A stretch of DNA of 64,000 bases, taken from positions 270,040-334,039 of the forward strand of contig NZ_LQPZ01000008.1 in the NCBI RefSeq assembly GCF_002102395.1. Direction: 5' to 3'. Source of the DNA: Mycolicibacillus trivialis. GTDB lineage: Bacteria; Actinomycetota; Actinomycetes; Mycobacteriales; Mycobacteriaceae. A program made the position numbers and the translations under genes. Positions 38,517 through 60,231 of this stretch are shown here, one piece after another. A model generated the notes under the pieces. It saw nothing but the letters and a program-made list of their open reading frames with translations. It searched no databases and was not told the origin of the DNA. Each line of letters begins with the position of its first letter. Position 1 is the first letter of the stretch.

Positions 38517-38517
<1 letters not shown>
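37606..38517 (+). CDS. Soluble class III adenylate cyclase (Rv1647-like)
   Basis: A 303-aa cytosolic cyclase resembling Mtb Rv1647. Residues ~1-110 form an N-terminal helical domain (RPEVIALIRRARRALPGDPEFGDPLS) that is likely regulatory; the cyclase homology domain follows. Metal ligands are Asp120 (LVFTDLVGF) and Asp164 (KRMGDGTM), purine-specifying residues Lys160 and Asp214 (SDWLGVDVN), and catalytic Asn221 and Arg225. All six key positions are normal, unlike the membrane cyclase at 6708-8078. GTG 37606 is preferred because the sequence before it is not protein-like; ATG 37507 is in frame. The stop overlaps the next start as TGATG. Confidence 0.88.
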
Positions 38518-51345
<12,828 letters not shown>

Positions 51346-51410
51346 GATGGACACGGCCGCGCGATCCGCGATCGCCGGGTCCGGCCACGCCGATGTGAAA
51401 TAATCCCGGC

Positions 51411-53141
51411 GTGTTGACGCCGGGGACGGTAGTCGCCGGATACCGGATCGAACGCATCCTGGGCTCGGGCGGAATGGGGTCGGTGTATCTGGCGGCCCAC
51501 CCGACACTGCCGCGCTACGACGCGCTGAAGGTGCTCTCCGCCGAACTGTCCCGCGACGCCGACTTCCGGGCCCGGTTCATCCGCGAGGCCGATGTGGCCG
51601 CTGCACTGAGCCACCCGCAGATCGTGGCGGTGCACAACCGCGGCCAGACCGACGACGGCCAGCTGTGGATCGCGATGCAGTTCGTCGACGGCACCGACGC
51701 CGACGCCGCACTGCGGGCCGGCACCATGACCCCGCTACGGGCGGTGCACATCGTGCGTGAGGTGGCCAAGGGGCTCGACTTCGCGCACGCCAACAACGTG
51801 ATCCACCGCGACATCAAACCGGCGAACTTCCTGCTGTCCGGGCCGGCTGGCGACCAGGAGCGGGTCCTGCTCGGCGATTTCGGGATCGCCCGCGCCCTCG
51901 ACGACGTCGGCCTCACCGCGACCGGGTCGGTGATGGCGACGATCGCCTACGCGGCGCCGGAGGTGCTGGCCGGTTCCCCGATCGACGGCCGGGCCGACAT
52001 CTACTCACTGGGGTGCACGCTGTTCCGGCTGCTGACCGGTAAACCGCCGTTCGCCACCACCAACGGCCCGGCAGCACAGATGATGGCGCATCTGCAGGCC
52101 GCACCGCCCCGGGTCACCGACGCGGTCCCGTCACTGCCCGCCGCGCTGGACGACGTGATCGCCGTCGCGATGGCCAAGGACCCGGCGCGACGGTTCCGTT
52201 CGGCGAGCGATCTGGCGGAGGCGGCGGCCGCGGCGCTGCGCGACCCGGGCGGCCGGGACCGGACGCTGCTGGCGCCGGTGCCGACAGCGCAGGTCAGCAG
52301 GTACCCGGGACTGGCGCCGGTGCCGACAGCGCAGGTCAGCAGGTACCCGGGGCTGGCGCCGTCGGCTCCCACCATGTCGGCCACCGCGCCGCCGCGCCGC
52401 CGTCGGCCGGCGGTGCTTGTCGGGGCGATCACCGGCGTTGCGGTGCTCGTCGCGGCGGTGGTGTCGGCGGTGGCGTTGCGGTCGCACGGCGATCCGGCGG
52501 CGGCGGACGGGTCGCCGACGGGTACGGCTCCGCCTGCGGTCGCGCAGGGGCCGCCGGCCACCGACGTCCCGGCATCGGCGCTGGAATCGATCCTGTTGAC
52601 CGGCACCGAAATTCCGGGCAACGACGGCGAGGACGCGGTGGTGCTCGAACACCAGCGGGCCGAGCTCTCCGACGACTCGGCGGACCTCGACAACCCGTCG
52701 TGCGCCGGGGCGTGGGCCCCGGCGCAACGGGGGGCGTACAAGACGGTGACGCCGGTCGGTGTGGTCGTGCAGGAACTGCGTGCCCTCTACCGGCAGCCGT
52801 GGCAGAACAGCCTGATCCAGTCGGTGGCGGCGTTCCCCTCGGCCGGCGACGCCGGCCTCTCCCTCCAACTCCAGCGCTCCGCGTGGGAGGGCTGCGCGGA
52901 CCGCACGGTCGTGATCACCCTGCCCGGCAACCCCGCGCAGACCTGGCGGTTCGGGCGGCCGGTCAACACCGCGGGTGTCTACACGCTGGAGGCGACCCTG
53001 GACGGCGGTGCGGCGGTGTGCCGGCACGGGATTCAGATCCAGGGCAATGTCATGATCGACATCCGTCGCTGCGGGCCGCCCGGCACCGTCGACGTCGGCG
53101 CGCTGGTCAACGCCACCGCGGCGAAAGTTCCCCGTCAGTGA
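51411..53141 (+). CDS. Receptor-type Ser/Thr protein kinase with PknH-like sensor domain
   Basis: A 576-aa kinase. The kinase domain (about 11-275) has GSGGMGSV, Lys40, Glu59, catalytic HRD (132-134) and DFG (Asp156), so it should be active. The juxtamembrane region has two copies of [14 protein letters not shown] (residues 287-314). One membrane helix lies at about 334-356. The outer domain (about 390-576) matches the PknH C-terminal sensor fold, with four cysteines ([24 protein letters not shown]) that probably form two disulfides. GTG 51411 is the only sensible start. It is followed at 27 bp by a lipoprotein gene with a strong ribosome site. Mtb has no kinase at this locus as I recall. Confidence 0.9.
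   Translation: MLTPGTVVAGYRIERILGSGGMGSVYLAAHPTLPRYDALKVLSAELSRDADFRARFIREADVAAALSHPQIVAVHNRGQTDDGQLWIAMQFVDGTDADAALRAGTMTPLRAVHIVREVAKGLDFAHANNVIHRDIKPANFLLSGPAGDQERVLLGDFGIARALDDVGLTATGSVMATIAYAAPEVLAGSPIDGRADIYSLGCTLFRLLTGKPPFATTNGPAAQMMAHLQAAPPRVTDAVPSLPAALDDVIAVAMAKDPARRFRSASDLAEAAAAALRDPGGRDRTLLAPVPTAQVSRYPGLAPVPTAQVSRYPGLAPSAPTMSATAPPRRRRPAVLVGAITGVAVLVAAVVSAVALRSHGDPAAADGSPTGTAPPAVAQGPPATDVPASALESILLTGTEIPGNDGEDAVVLEHQRAELSDDSADLDNPSCAGAWAPAQRGAYKTVTPVGVVVQELRALYRQPWQNSLIQSVAAFPSAGDAGLSLQLQRSAWEGCADRTVVITLPGNPAQTWRFGRPVNTAGVYTLEATLDGGAAVCRHGIQIQGNVMIDIRRCGPPGTVDVGALVNATAAKVPRQ
52269..52352 (+). repeat. 42-bp tandem duplication inside the kinase gene
   Basis: Two adjacent 42-bp units (52269-52310 and 52311-52352) differ at only the final base and encode [14 protein letters not shown] twice in the segment between kinase domain and membrane helix. 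Such near-identity implies a recent duplication; copy number may vary between strains. Thr and Ser in each unit are potential phosphorylation sites. Confidence 0.9.
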
Positions 53142-53168
53142 TGACGCGTGCCCCGAGGAGGCCTGATC

Positions 53169-53639
53169 GTGTCGACCGCGCGAAGGATGCTGGTGGCCGC
53201 GGCCGCCGCGGCGCTCGTGGCAGTGCCTGCGGCGGCCTGCGGGTCGAAGACCGCTGCGCCGCCGGATCCGGCGCCGGCCACCGCCGCGCCGAGTCCCGCG
53301 ACGTCCAGCAGTGCGGCACCGGCGTCGGAGGACGACCTGGTCCGCCAGACCCTGACGGCGTATCAGAACGCCTACAACACCGAGGACTGGGACCGCTATC
53401 TGGATCTGACGTGCGCCGCCGCCCGCGAGCTGCTGACCGGCGCGGCCATGGAGCGGCTGAAGGAGACGCGCGCGGCCCAGGGGCTCACCGACACCACGGT
53501 CACCGCGGTCGACGTGCGCGGCGACGCGGCCACCGCCACCCTGGACGCACGCAACGAGTTGCTGGGCCGGCGAACGATCGAGCTGGATCTGGTGCGTGAG
53601 GACGGTTGGAAGGTGTGCCAGCTGACGCCGGTGCGGTGA
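53169..53639 (+). CDS. Putative lipoprotein with NTF2-like domain
   Basis: A 156-aa exported protein. The N-terminus is a signal peptide (TARRMLVAAAAAALVAVPAAACGS); Cys at about residue 24 sits in a weak lipobox (AAAC), so lipid anchoring is likely but not certain. A Pro/Ala/Ser linker follows. The mature domain (EDDLVRQTLTAYQNAYNTEDWDRYLDLTCAAARELL, ...TATLDARNELLGRRTIELDLVREDGWKVCQ) looks like the small SnoaL/NTF2 or DUF4878 fold common in mycobacterial secreted proteins. AGGAGG at 53156-53161, 7 nt before GTG 53169, fixes the start. Its position behind the kinase suggests a shared envelope role. Confidence 0.75.
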   Translation: MSTARRMLVAAAAAALVAVPAAACGSKTAAPPDPAPATAAPSPATSSSAAPASEDDLVRQTLTAYQNAYNTEDWDRYLDLTCAAARELLTGAAMERLKETRAAQGLTDTTVTAVDVRGDAATATLDARNELLGRRTIELDLVREDGWKVCQLTPVR

Positions 53640-53648
53640 CCGGCCGGT

Positions 53649-55412
53649 TCACTCGAGATCGTCGGACAGCGTCAGCCAGCGGTCCTCCAGCTCGGCGACC
53701 TGCTGGCGGAGGGCGTCGAGCTCGCGGGTCAGCGCGGTGATGCCGACGTGGTCGGCCTGGTCGTGGGCGGCGAGTTCACGGTGCTTGCCCTCGATCTGGT
53801 CGGCCAGCTTGGTCAGCCGGCGCTCCACGGCGGCCATCTCCTTGCGGGCGGCGTGCGCCGCCGCGCCCGGTTTGGCGGCGGGCGTCGCGGGCGCCGGTGG
53901 CGGGGTGGCGGTCGAGGCGGCCAGCCGCAGATATTCCTCGACGCCGCCGGGTAGGTGCCGCAGCCGGCCGGCCAGGATGCCGTACTGCTGGTCGGTGACC
54001 CGTTCCAGCAGGTAACGGTCGTGGGAGACCACGATCAGCGTGCTCGGCCAGGAGTCCAGCAGGTCCTCGATCGCGGTGAGCATTTCGGTGTCGACGTCGT
54101 TGGTCGGCTCGTCGAGGATGAGCACGTTCGGTTCGGCGAGCAGGACCAGCAGGAACTGCAGCCGGCGCCGCTGGCCCCCGGAGAGGTCGCCGACCCGGGC
54201 CGACAGCTGCGCCCGGTCGAAGCCGAGCCGCTCCAGCAGCTGGGCCGGGGTGAGTTCGCGTCCGCCCACCCGGTAGTCGTTGCGCAACCCGGCGAGCACG
54301 TCGGCCACCCGGTCACCGGCCAGGCCGGCCAGTTCACCGGACTGCTGGTCGAGGACGCCCAACTGGACGGTTTTGCCGCGCTTGACCCGCCCGGTGTCGG
54401 GGGCGACGGTGCCCGCGATCAGGCCCAGCAGGGTGGATTTGCCCGCACCGTTCGCGCCGACGATCCCGGTGCGTTCGCCGGGGCCGATCCGCCATTCGAC
54501 GTTGCTCAGCACCGGTCGCCCGTCGTAGGAGACCGACACGTCGAGCAAGTCGACGACGGTCTTGCCCAGCCGGGCGGTGGCGAGCTTGGCCAACTCCACG
54601 CTGTTGCGCAGCGGCGGCACGTCGGCGATCAGCGCGTTGGCCGCCTCGATCCGGAACTTCGGTTTGGCAGTGCGGGCCGGGGCGCCGCGGCGCAGCCAGG
54701 CCAGTTCCTTGCGGAGCAGGTTTTGCCGCTTGGCCTCGGCCACCGCCGCCTGCCGGTCGCGTTCCACCCGGGCCAGCACGTAGGCGGCGTAGCCGCCGTC
54801 GAACGGTTCGACGGTGCGGTCGTGCACCTCCCAGGTGGTGGCGGCGACCTCGTCGAGGAACCAGCGGTCGTGGGTGATCACCAGCAGGCCGCCGGTGTTG
54901 CGGGCCCACCGGGTGGTGAGGTGGTCCGCCAGCCAGGTGATGCCCTGCAGATCCAGGTTGTTGGTGGGCTCATCGAGGGCGATGACGTCCCAGTCGCCGA
55001 TCAGCAGCGCCGCCAGTTGCACCCGCCGGCGTTGTCCGCCGGAGAGGGTGCCGATGGCCGCTTTCCAGTCCAGGTCGGCCACCAGGCCGTCGACCACGTC
55101 GCGGATCCGCGGGTCGGAGGCCCATTCGTGGTCGGCGGCGTCGCCGACCAGGGTGTGGCCGACGGTCTGCTCGGCGATGAGGGTGTCGGCCTGCGCCAGC
55201 GCGCCGACCCGCAGCCCGCTGCGTCGGGTGACCCGTCCGCGGTCCGGGTCGATGCGCCCGGTGAGCAGGCCCAGCAGGCTGGATTTTCCGTCGCCGTTGC
55301 GGCCGACGATGCCGATGCGGTCGCCGTCATCGACCCCGAGGCTGACCCCGTCGAGGACCACGCCGGTGGGGTATTGCAGGTGCAGTGCCTCGGCGCCGAG
55401 CAGGTGGGCCAC
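53649..55412 (-). CDS. ABC-F family ATPase (intact homologue of Rv1667c/Rv1668c)
   Basis: A 587-aa soluble protein with two ABC modules and no membrane part. Walker A motifs are GRNGDGKSS and GANGAGKST, signatures LSGGQRRRV and LSGGQRRRL, and Walker B ends DEPTNNLD and DEPTNDVD. The ~80-residue linker between them (AKRQNLLRKELAWLRRGAPARTAKPK) is the arm that enters the ribosomal exit site. The C-terminus has a coiled coil (RKEMAAVERRLTKLADQIEGKHREL). ABC-F proteins act on ribosomes; some protect against macrolides or related drugs. In Mtb the corresponding gene is annotated in two parts, while here it is whole. Confidence 0.88.
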   Translation of the reverse strand: MAHLLGAEALHLQYPTGVVLDGVSLGVDDGDRIGIVGRNGDGKSSLLGLLTGRIDPDRGRVTRRSGLRVGALAQADTLIAEQTVGHTLVGDAADHEWASDPRIRDVVDGLVADLDWKAAIGTLSGGQRRRVQLAALLIGDWDVIALDEPTNNLDLQGITWLADHLTTRWARNTGGLLVITHDRWFLDEVAATTWEVHDRTVEPFDGGYAAYVLARVERDRQAAVAEAKRQNLLRKELAWLRRGAPARTAKPKFRIEAANALIADVPPLRNSVELAKLATARLGKTVVDLLDVSVSYDGRPVLSNVEWRIGPGERTGIVGANGAGKSTLLGLIAGTVAPDTGRVKRGKTVQLGVLDQQSGELAGLAGDRVADVLAGLRNDYRVGGRELTPAQLLERLGFDRAQLSARVGDLSGGQRRRLQFLLVLLAEPNVLILDEPTNDVDTEMLTAIEDLLDSWPSTLIVVSHDRYLLERVTDQQYGILAGRLRHLPGGVEEYLRLAASTATPPPAPATPAAKPGAAAHAARKEMAAVERRLTKLADQIEGKHRELAAHDQADHVGITALTRELDALRQQVAELEDRWLTLSDDLE

Positions 55413-55436
55413 CGGGTTACCGCCTCCGCTGGGGTG

Positions 55437-56264
55437 TCACAGCCGCCACAGCCCTTCCTGGGCGGTGCTGGCGATCAGGGCGCCCGAGGCGTCGTAGAGC
55501 GCACCGCGGGCCAGGCCGCGGGCATCGCTGTTGTTGACCGAGCTGACCTCGTAGCGGTGCCACCGCCTCGGGTGAAACGGGCGGTGGAACCAGATCGAGT
55601 GGTCCAGGCTGGTGGCGAAACCGACGTCGAAGGCCAGTCGGGTGCCGGGCGGACGGATGACCGGGAGCGGGCCTATGTCGGAGATGAAGGTCAGGGTGCA
55701 GGCCCGCAGCAGCGGGTCGTCTTCGATCGGCTCCCGGGTGCGGATCCAGTACGGCGGAACCGCGAACGCGCTGGCGTCGGCGGGGGCCGCGCGGATGTCG
55801 AAGCGGTCGGCGAACCCCAGTGCGGGGTGTTTGGGCACGGCGTCATCGAGTTCCAGCGACGCGGGGGCGGGGGGGTGCCAGTCCGCGCCCGGCTCGGGTC
55901 GGTGGAAGGAGGCGATCAGTTCCAGGATGACCTCGCCGTCCTGTCGCACGCTGACCTGGCGGGTGTCGAAGGACCGGCCGGTGCGGATGCGCTGCACGCA
56001 CAGTTCGGTTTCCACGTCGTAGCGTCCGCCGCGGACGAAGTACAGGTGCAGCGATTGCGGCAGCTTGCCGGCGTCGACGGTGCACCCGGCGGCGTAGAGC
56101 GCCTGGGCGGCGACCAGGCCGCCGAACAGCCGCGGCGCCGGGCCGCGTTCGGCGTTGGTGACGGTGAAGGTGTCGCCGTCCCGGTCGAAGCGCAGCAACT
56201 CGGCCACCCAGCTGTGCCGGCCGGCACCGGTATTCACGGCATCGGCGTCCTCGGTTGCGGTCAT
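55437..56264 (-). CDS. Acyl-CoA thioesterase II (TesB type)
   Basis: A 275-aa double-hotdog thioesterase releasing fatty acids from acyl-CoA. The first hotdog has RLFGGLVAAQALYAA and LHLYFVRGG; the second has FATSLDHSIWFHRPFHPRRW with the catalytic Asp region and ends with TAQEGLWRL, where the Gln is part of the active site. Length and ends match E. coli TesB (286 aa). It is 24 nt from the ABC-F gene on the same strand and divergent from the Rv1683-like gene; both neighbours suggest lipid handling only in the latter case. Confidence 0.88.
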   Translation of the reverse strand: MTATEDADAVNTGAGRHSWVAELLRFDRDGDTFTVTNAERGPAPRLFGGLVAAQALYAAGCTVDAGKLPQSLHLYFVRGGRYDVETELCVQRIRTGRSFDTRQVSVRQDGEVILELIASFHRPEPGADWHPPAPASLELDDAVPKHPALGFADRFDIRAAPADASAFAVPPYWIRTREPIEDDPLLRACTLTFISDIGPLPVIRPPGTRLAFDVGFATSLDHSIWFHRPFHPRRWHRYEVSSVNNSDARGLARGALYDASGALIASTAQEGLWRL

Positions 56265-56419
56265 CGCCGTCCCACCCTATCGACCGCTTGGTCGGCAGGC
56301 CGCTTCCGGGTGGTCCGGTCAACCCCGGCCGGTCGAGCGCCGGGACACCTTATGCTTTGCGTACCGCCGGAGATGAATGCAGCGGCGATCACCGGTATCG
56401 CCCGTGGGAGGAGCAAGCG

Positions 56420-59389
56420 TTGGAGTTGAACCTGTCGGCGGTCACCCGTCCCATCAACAGGTTGATGGCCACCGCCCAGAACGGTCTCGAGGTGTTGCGG
56501 CTGGGCGGTCTGGAGACCGGCAGCACGCCGTCGCCGTTCCAGATCGTCGAGAGCGTGCCGATGTACAACCTGCGGCGCTACTTTCCCCCGGACTCCGACG
56601 GCGAGAAGACCGGGCCGCCGGTGCTGATGGTGCACCCGATGATGATGGCGGCGGACATGTGGGACGTCACCCGCGAAGAGGGTGCCGTGGGCATTCTGCA
56701 CGCCGCCGGGCTGGACACCTGGGTGATCGACTTCGGTTCCCCCGACCAGGTGGAGGGCGGCATGCGCCGCGACCTCGCCGACCACATCGTGGCGCTGAGC
56801 GAGGCCATCGACACCGTCCGCGAGGCCACCGGGCAGGACGTCCACCTTGCCGGGTACTCGCAGGGCGGCATGTTCTGCTACCAGGCCGTCGCCTACCGGC
56901 GCTCCAAATCGGTCGCCAGCATCGTGGCGTTCGGTTCCCCGGTGGACTCGTTGGCCACCCTGCCGATGGGCATCCCCAACGATCTGGCCAGCACCACAGC
57001 CAATTTCATGGCCGATCACGTGTTCACCCGCCTGGACATTCCGAGTTGGTTGGCGCGTACCGGCTTCCAGATGATGGACCCGCTCAAGACCGCGAAAGCG
57101 CGGCTGGACTTCGTCCGTCAGCTTCACGACCGTGACGCGCTGCTGCCGCGTGAACAGCAGCGCCGGTTCCTCGACTCGGAGGGGTGGATCGCCTGGTCCG
57201 GACCGGCGATCTCGGAACTGCTCAAGCAGTTCATCGCGCACAACAGGATGATGACCGGCGGTTTCGCGATCCACGGTCAACTGGTGACGTTGACCGACAT
57301 CTCCTGCCCGATCCTGGCGTTCGTCGGCGAGGTCGACGACCTCGGCCAGCCGCCCGCGGTACGCGGAATCCGTCGGGCCGCACCGAACGCCGAGGTCTAC
57401 GAATACCTGCTTCGGGCCGGGCATTTCGGGCTGGTCGTCGGCTCCAAGGCCACCGAACTGACCTGGCCGACGGTCGCCGACTGGGTGCTGTGGGTCACCG
57501 AGCAGGGGCCCGAGCCGGCCGGGATCGTGCCGATGGCCGACCAGCCCGCCGAACCGCGCGCCGACGGCGGTGTGCCGATCACCTCCCGGCTCGCGCACGG
57601 CCTGGGGGAGGCCTCCGAGGTCGCCCTGACGCTCGCGCGCGGTGCCGCCGACGCCGTCGCGGCCGCGCAGAAGTCGGTTCGCACCATGGCCGTCGAGACG
57701 GTCCGCACCCTGCCGAGGCTGGCCCGGCTTGGCCAGATCAACGACCACACCCGGATCTCGTTGGGCCGCATCATCAGCGAGCAGGCCGACGAAGCCCCCC
57801 GCGGGGAATTCCTGCTGTTCGACGGCCGGGTGCACACCTACGAGGCGGTCAACCGCCGCATCGACAACGTCGTCCGCGGCCTGATCGAGGTCGGGATCCG
57901 GCAGGGCGACCACGTCGGGGTGCTGATGGAGACCCGGCCGAGTGCCCTGGTCGCCATCGCCGCGCTGTCCCGACTCGGCGCGGTGTCGGTGCTGATGCCC
58001 CCCGGCGGCGATCTGGCCGCCGCCGCCCAGATCGGTGGGGTCGCCGAGGTCATCACCGACCCGACCAACCTCGCGGCGGCCCGCGACCTGAGCTGTCAGG
58101 TGCTGGTGCTCGGTGGCGGGGAGACCCGCGATCTGGACCTGCCCGAGGACGCCGACGTCATCGACATGGAGAAGATCGACCCCGACGCGGTGGCCCTGCC
58201 CGGCTGGTACCGGCCCAACCCAGGCTTCGCCCGCGACCTGGCGTTCATCGCGTTCAGCCGGGTCGGCGGCGAGCTGGTCGCCAAGCAGATCACCAACTTC
58301 CGCTGGGCGTTGTCGGCGTTCGGCACCGCCTCGGCGGCCGCACTGAACCAGCGCGACACGGTGTACTGCCTCACCCCGCTACACCACGAGTCGGGTCTGC
58401 TGGTCAGCCTGGGCGGCGCAGTGGTCGGCGGTACCCGGATCGCGCTGTCGCGTGGCCTGCAGCCGGACACCTTCGTCGAGGAGGTGCGCCGTTACGGCGT
58501 CACGGTCGTTTCCTACACCTGGGCGATGCTGCGCGACGTCATCGACGACCCCGACTTCGCGCTGCACGGCAATCACCCGGTGCGGCTGTTCATCGGCTCC
58601 GGCATGCCGACCGGGTTGTGGCGGCGGGTGACCGAGGCCTTCGATCCGGCGCACGTCGTGGAGTTCTTCGCCACCACCGACGGGCAGGCGGTGCTGGCCA
58701 ACGTGGCGAGCACCAAAGTCGGCAGCAAGGGCCGCCCGCTACCCGGTGCCGGGCAGGTCGCGCTGGCCGCCTACGACCCCGACCAGGACCTGATCCTGGA
58801 GACCGCCGAGGGCTTCGTGCAGGTCGCCGAGACCGACGAGGTCGGGGTGCTGCTGGCGCGGCCCCGCGGCCCGATCGACCCGTCGGCCGCGGTCAAGCGC
58901 GGCGTGTTCGCCCCGGCCGACACCTGGGTGTCCACCGAATACCTGTTCCGCCGGGACGGCGACGGCGACTACTGGCTGGTCGGTGGCCGCGGGTCGCTGA
59001 TCCACACCGCCCGGGGCATCGCCTACCCGGTGCCGATCACCGACGCGCTCGGCCTGGTCAACGGCGTCGACATGGCGGTGACCTACGCGGTCGGGGAGGG
59101 CGAGGCGACGCTGGCGGTCGCGGCGATCACCGTGCAACCGGGGGCCACCGTCACCCCGGCGGGCCTGTCCGAGATGATGCGCCGGCTGCCGGTGGGTGTC
59201 GGACCCGACATCGTGCACGTGGTGCCCGAGTTCGCGCTGAGCGCGACCTACCGACCGGTGGCCGACGCGGCACTGCGCGACCGCGGCATCCCCAAGCCGG
59301 GGCGCAACGCCTGGTGCTACGACGCCGAGACCGGCCAGTACAAGCGGCTCACCGCGGCGGTGCGGTCGGCGCTGGTCGGTGCGGACTGA
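56420..59389 (+). CDS. Lipase/PHA-synthase-like hydrolase fused to acyl-CoA-synthetase-like domain (Rv1683-like)
   Basis: A 989-aa two-domain protein resembling Mtb Rv1683. Residues ~1-360 are an alpha/beta hydrolase close to PHA synthase/lipase proteins (VLMVHPMMMAADMWDVT, nucleophile Ser147 in GYSQGG, Asp in FVGEVDDLGQP, His in AGHFGLVVG). Residues ~450-989 resemble the AMP-binding superfamily, but the usual Ser/Thr/Gly-rich loop is replaced by FSRVGGELVAKQ and the YGxTE motif by EFFATTDGQ, so adenylate formation is doubtful. The start is TTG 56420, supported by GGAGGAG (56407-56413) 6 nt upstream. A role in triacylglycerol metabolism is plausible for the family. Confidence 0.85.
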   Translation: MELNLSAVTRPINRLMATAQNGLEVLRLGGLETGSTPSPFQIVESVPMYNLRRYFPPDSDGEKTGPPVLMVHPMMMAADMWDVTREEGAVGILHAAGLDTWVIDFGSPDQVEGGMRRDLADHIVALSEAIDTVREATGQDVHLAGYSQGGMFCYQAVAYRRSKSVASIVAFGSPVDSLATLPMGIPNDLASTTANFMADHVFTRLDIPSWLARTGFQMMDPLKTAKARLDFVRQLHDRDALLPREQQRRFLDSEGWIAWSGPAISELLKQFIAHNRMMTGGFAIHGQLVTLTDISCPILAFVGEVDDLGQPPAVRGIRRAAPNAEVYEYLLRAGHFGLVVGSKATELTWPTVADWVLWVTEQGPEPAGIVPMADQPAEPRADGGVPITSRLAHGLGEASEVALTLARGAADAVAAAQKSVRTMAVETVRTLPRLARLGQINDHTRISLGRIISEQADEAPRGEFLLFDGRVHTYEAVNRRIDNVVRGLIEVGIRQGDHVGVLMETRPSALVAIAALSRLGAVSVLMPPGGDLAAAAQIGGVAEVITDPTNLAAARDLSCQVLVLGGGETRDLDLPEDADVIDMEKIDPDAVALPGWYRPNPGFARDLAFIAFSRVGGELVAKQITNFRWALSAFGTASAAALNQRDTVYCLTPLHHESGLLVSLGGAVVGGTRIALSRGLQPDTFVEEVRRYGVTVVSYTWAMLRDVIDDPDFALHGNHPVRLFIGSGMPTGLWRRVTEAFDPAHVVEFFATTDGQAVLANVASTKVGSKGRPLPGAGQVALAAYDPDQDLILETAEGFVQVAETDEVGVLLARPRGPIDPSAAVKRGVFAPADTWVSTEYLFRRDGDGDYWLVGGRGSLIHTARGIAYPVPITDALGLVNGVDMAVTYAVGEGEATLAVAAITVQPGATVTPAGLSEMMRRLPVGVGPDIVHVVPEFALSATYRPVADAALRDRGIPKPGRNAWCYDAETGQYKRLTAAVRSALVGAD

Positions 59390-59409
59390 TCGGCAGTTAG
59401 GCTGCGATC

Positions 59410-59643
59410 GTGTCTTCGCCCCACCCCGCACCGCCCCTGTCGCTGCCGGAGTTGCTGCCGTTACTGGTGTGTCCCGCCGATCGGGGCCCGCTGCTGTTGG
59501 TCGGGGACGAGTTGCTCTACAACCCGCGATTGCACCGCGCCTACCGCATCGACGACGGGATTCCGGTGCTGCTGGTCAACGAGGCCCGCGACGTCGGCGA
59601 CGCCGAGCACGACCGTCTCATCGCGGCGGCAGATCCCCGGTGA
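59410..59643 (+). CDS. Trm112-family protein (Rv1684-like)
   Basis: A 77-aa member of the Trm112/UPF0434 family (LLPLLVCPADRGPLLLVGDELLYNPRLHRAYRIDDGIPVLL). Such proteins act as small partner subunits for methyltransferases or as zinc-binding helpers; here only one Cys remains of the usual set, so metal binding is unlikely. GTG 59410 lies 20 nt after the Rv1683-like gene, as in Mtb. It overlaps the convergent TetR gene by 26 nt. Confidence 0.82.
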   Translation: MSSPHPAPPLSLPELLPLLVCPADRGPLLLVGDELLYNPRLHRAYRIDDGIPVLLVNEARDVGDAEHDRLIAAADPR

Positions 59644-60229
59644 GGTAGCGCTGCAGGGTCGGGGCGATGACGTCGGTGACGGCCCCGGCCTCCAGGGAGG
59701 CCAGCGGCTCCAGTTTGACCAGGTAGCGCGCCATCACCACCCCCATCAGTTGGCTGACCACGAAGTTCGCCCGCACCGCCCCACTGCCCGGCGGATCGTC
59801 GGCACGGGCGGCCAACTCGGATACCACGATGTCGGCGAAGAAGACCCGCGCGAGATCGACCTCACCCGCACCGCCGCTGAGCATGGTCCGCAGCCGGGCC
59901 ACCAGCCCGGCGCCGGGTACCGAATCCCACAGCGGCAGCAGCAGCGTCGGTAACAGCCGGCCGAGTTCGGCCACCGGGGCCGCACGCAGCGGACCGAGGA
60001 TCGCCATCGGATCGACTGGGACCTCGATGGCCGCAGCGAAGAGTTGTTGCTTGGTGCCGAAGTAATGGTGCACCAGCGCGGAGTCGACCCCGGCGGCGGC
60101 GGCGATGGACCGGACCGAGGTGGCGGCGAAGCCGTTACGGGCGAACAGGTCCCGGGCGCACGACAGGATGCGCTCCCGGCTGTCGCTGGGCCTCGATGGC
60201 CGGCCGGGTCGCTTGCGGTCGGTGCTCAC
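59618..60229 (-). CDS. TetR-family regulator of the adjacent ABC exporter (Rv1685c-like)
   Basis: A 203-aa TetR repressor. The DNA-binding domain is at about residues 15-62 (SRERILSCARDLFARNGFAATSVRSIAAAAGVDSALVHHYFGTK); the remaining helices bind the ligand (QLLFAAAIEVPVDPMAI, VVSQLMGVVMARYLV). It is the last gene of a three-gene reverse unit ATPase-permease-regulator, with 2 nt to the permease stop. The strong dyad at 61706-61739 over the start of the first gene is its likely operator, giving self-control of the exporter. Confidence 0.87.
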   Translation of the reverse strand: MSTDRKRPGRPSRPSDSRERILSCARDLFARNGFAATSVRSIAAAAGVDSALVHHYFGTKQQLFAAAIEVPVDPMAILGPLRAAPVAELGRLLPTLLLPLWDSVPGAGLVARLRTMLSGGAGEVDLARVFFADIVVSELAARADDPPGSGAVRANFVVSQLMGVVMARYLVKLEPLASLEAGAVTDVIAPTLQRYLTGDLPPR

Positions 60230-60231
60230 CG

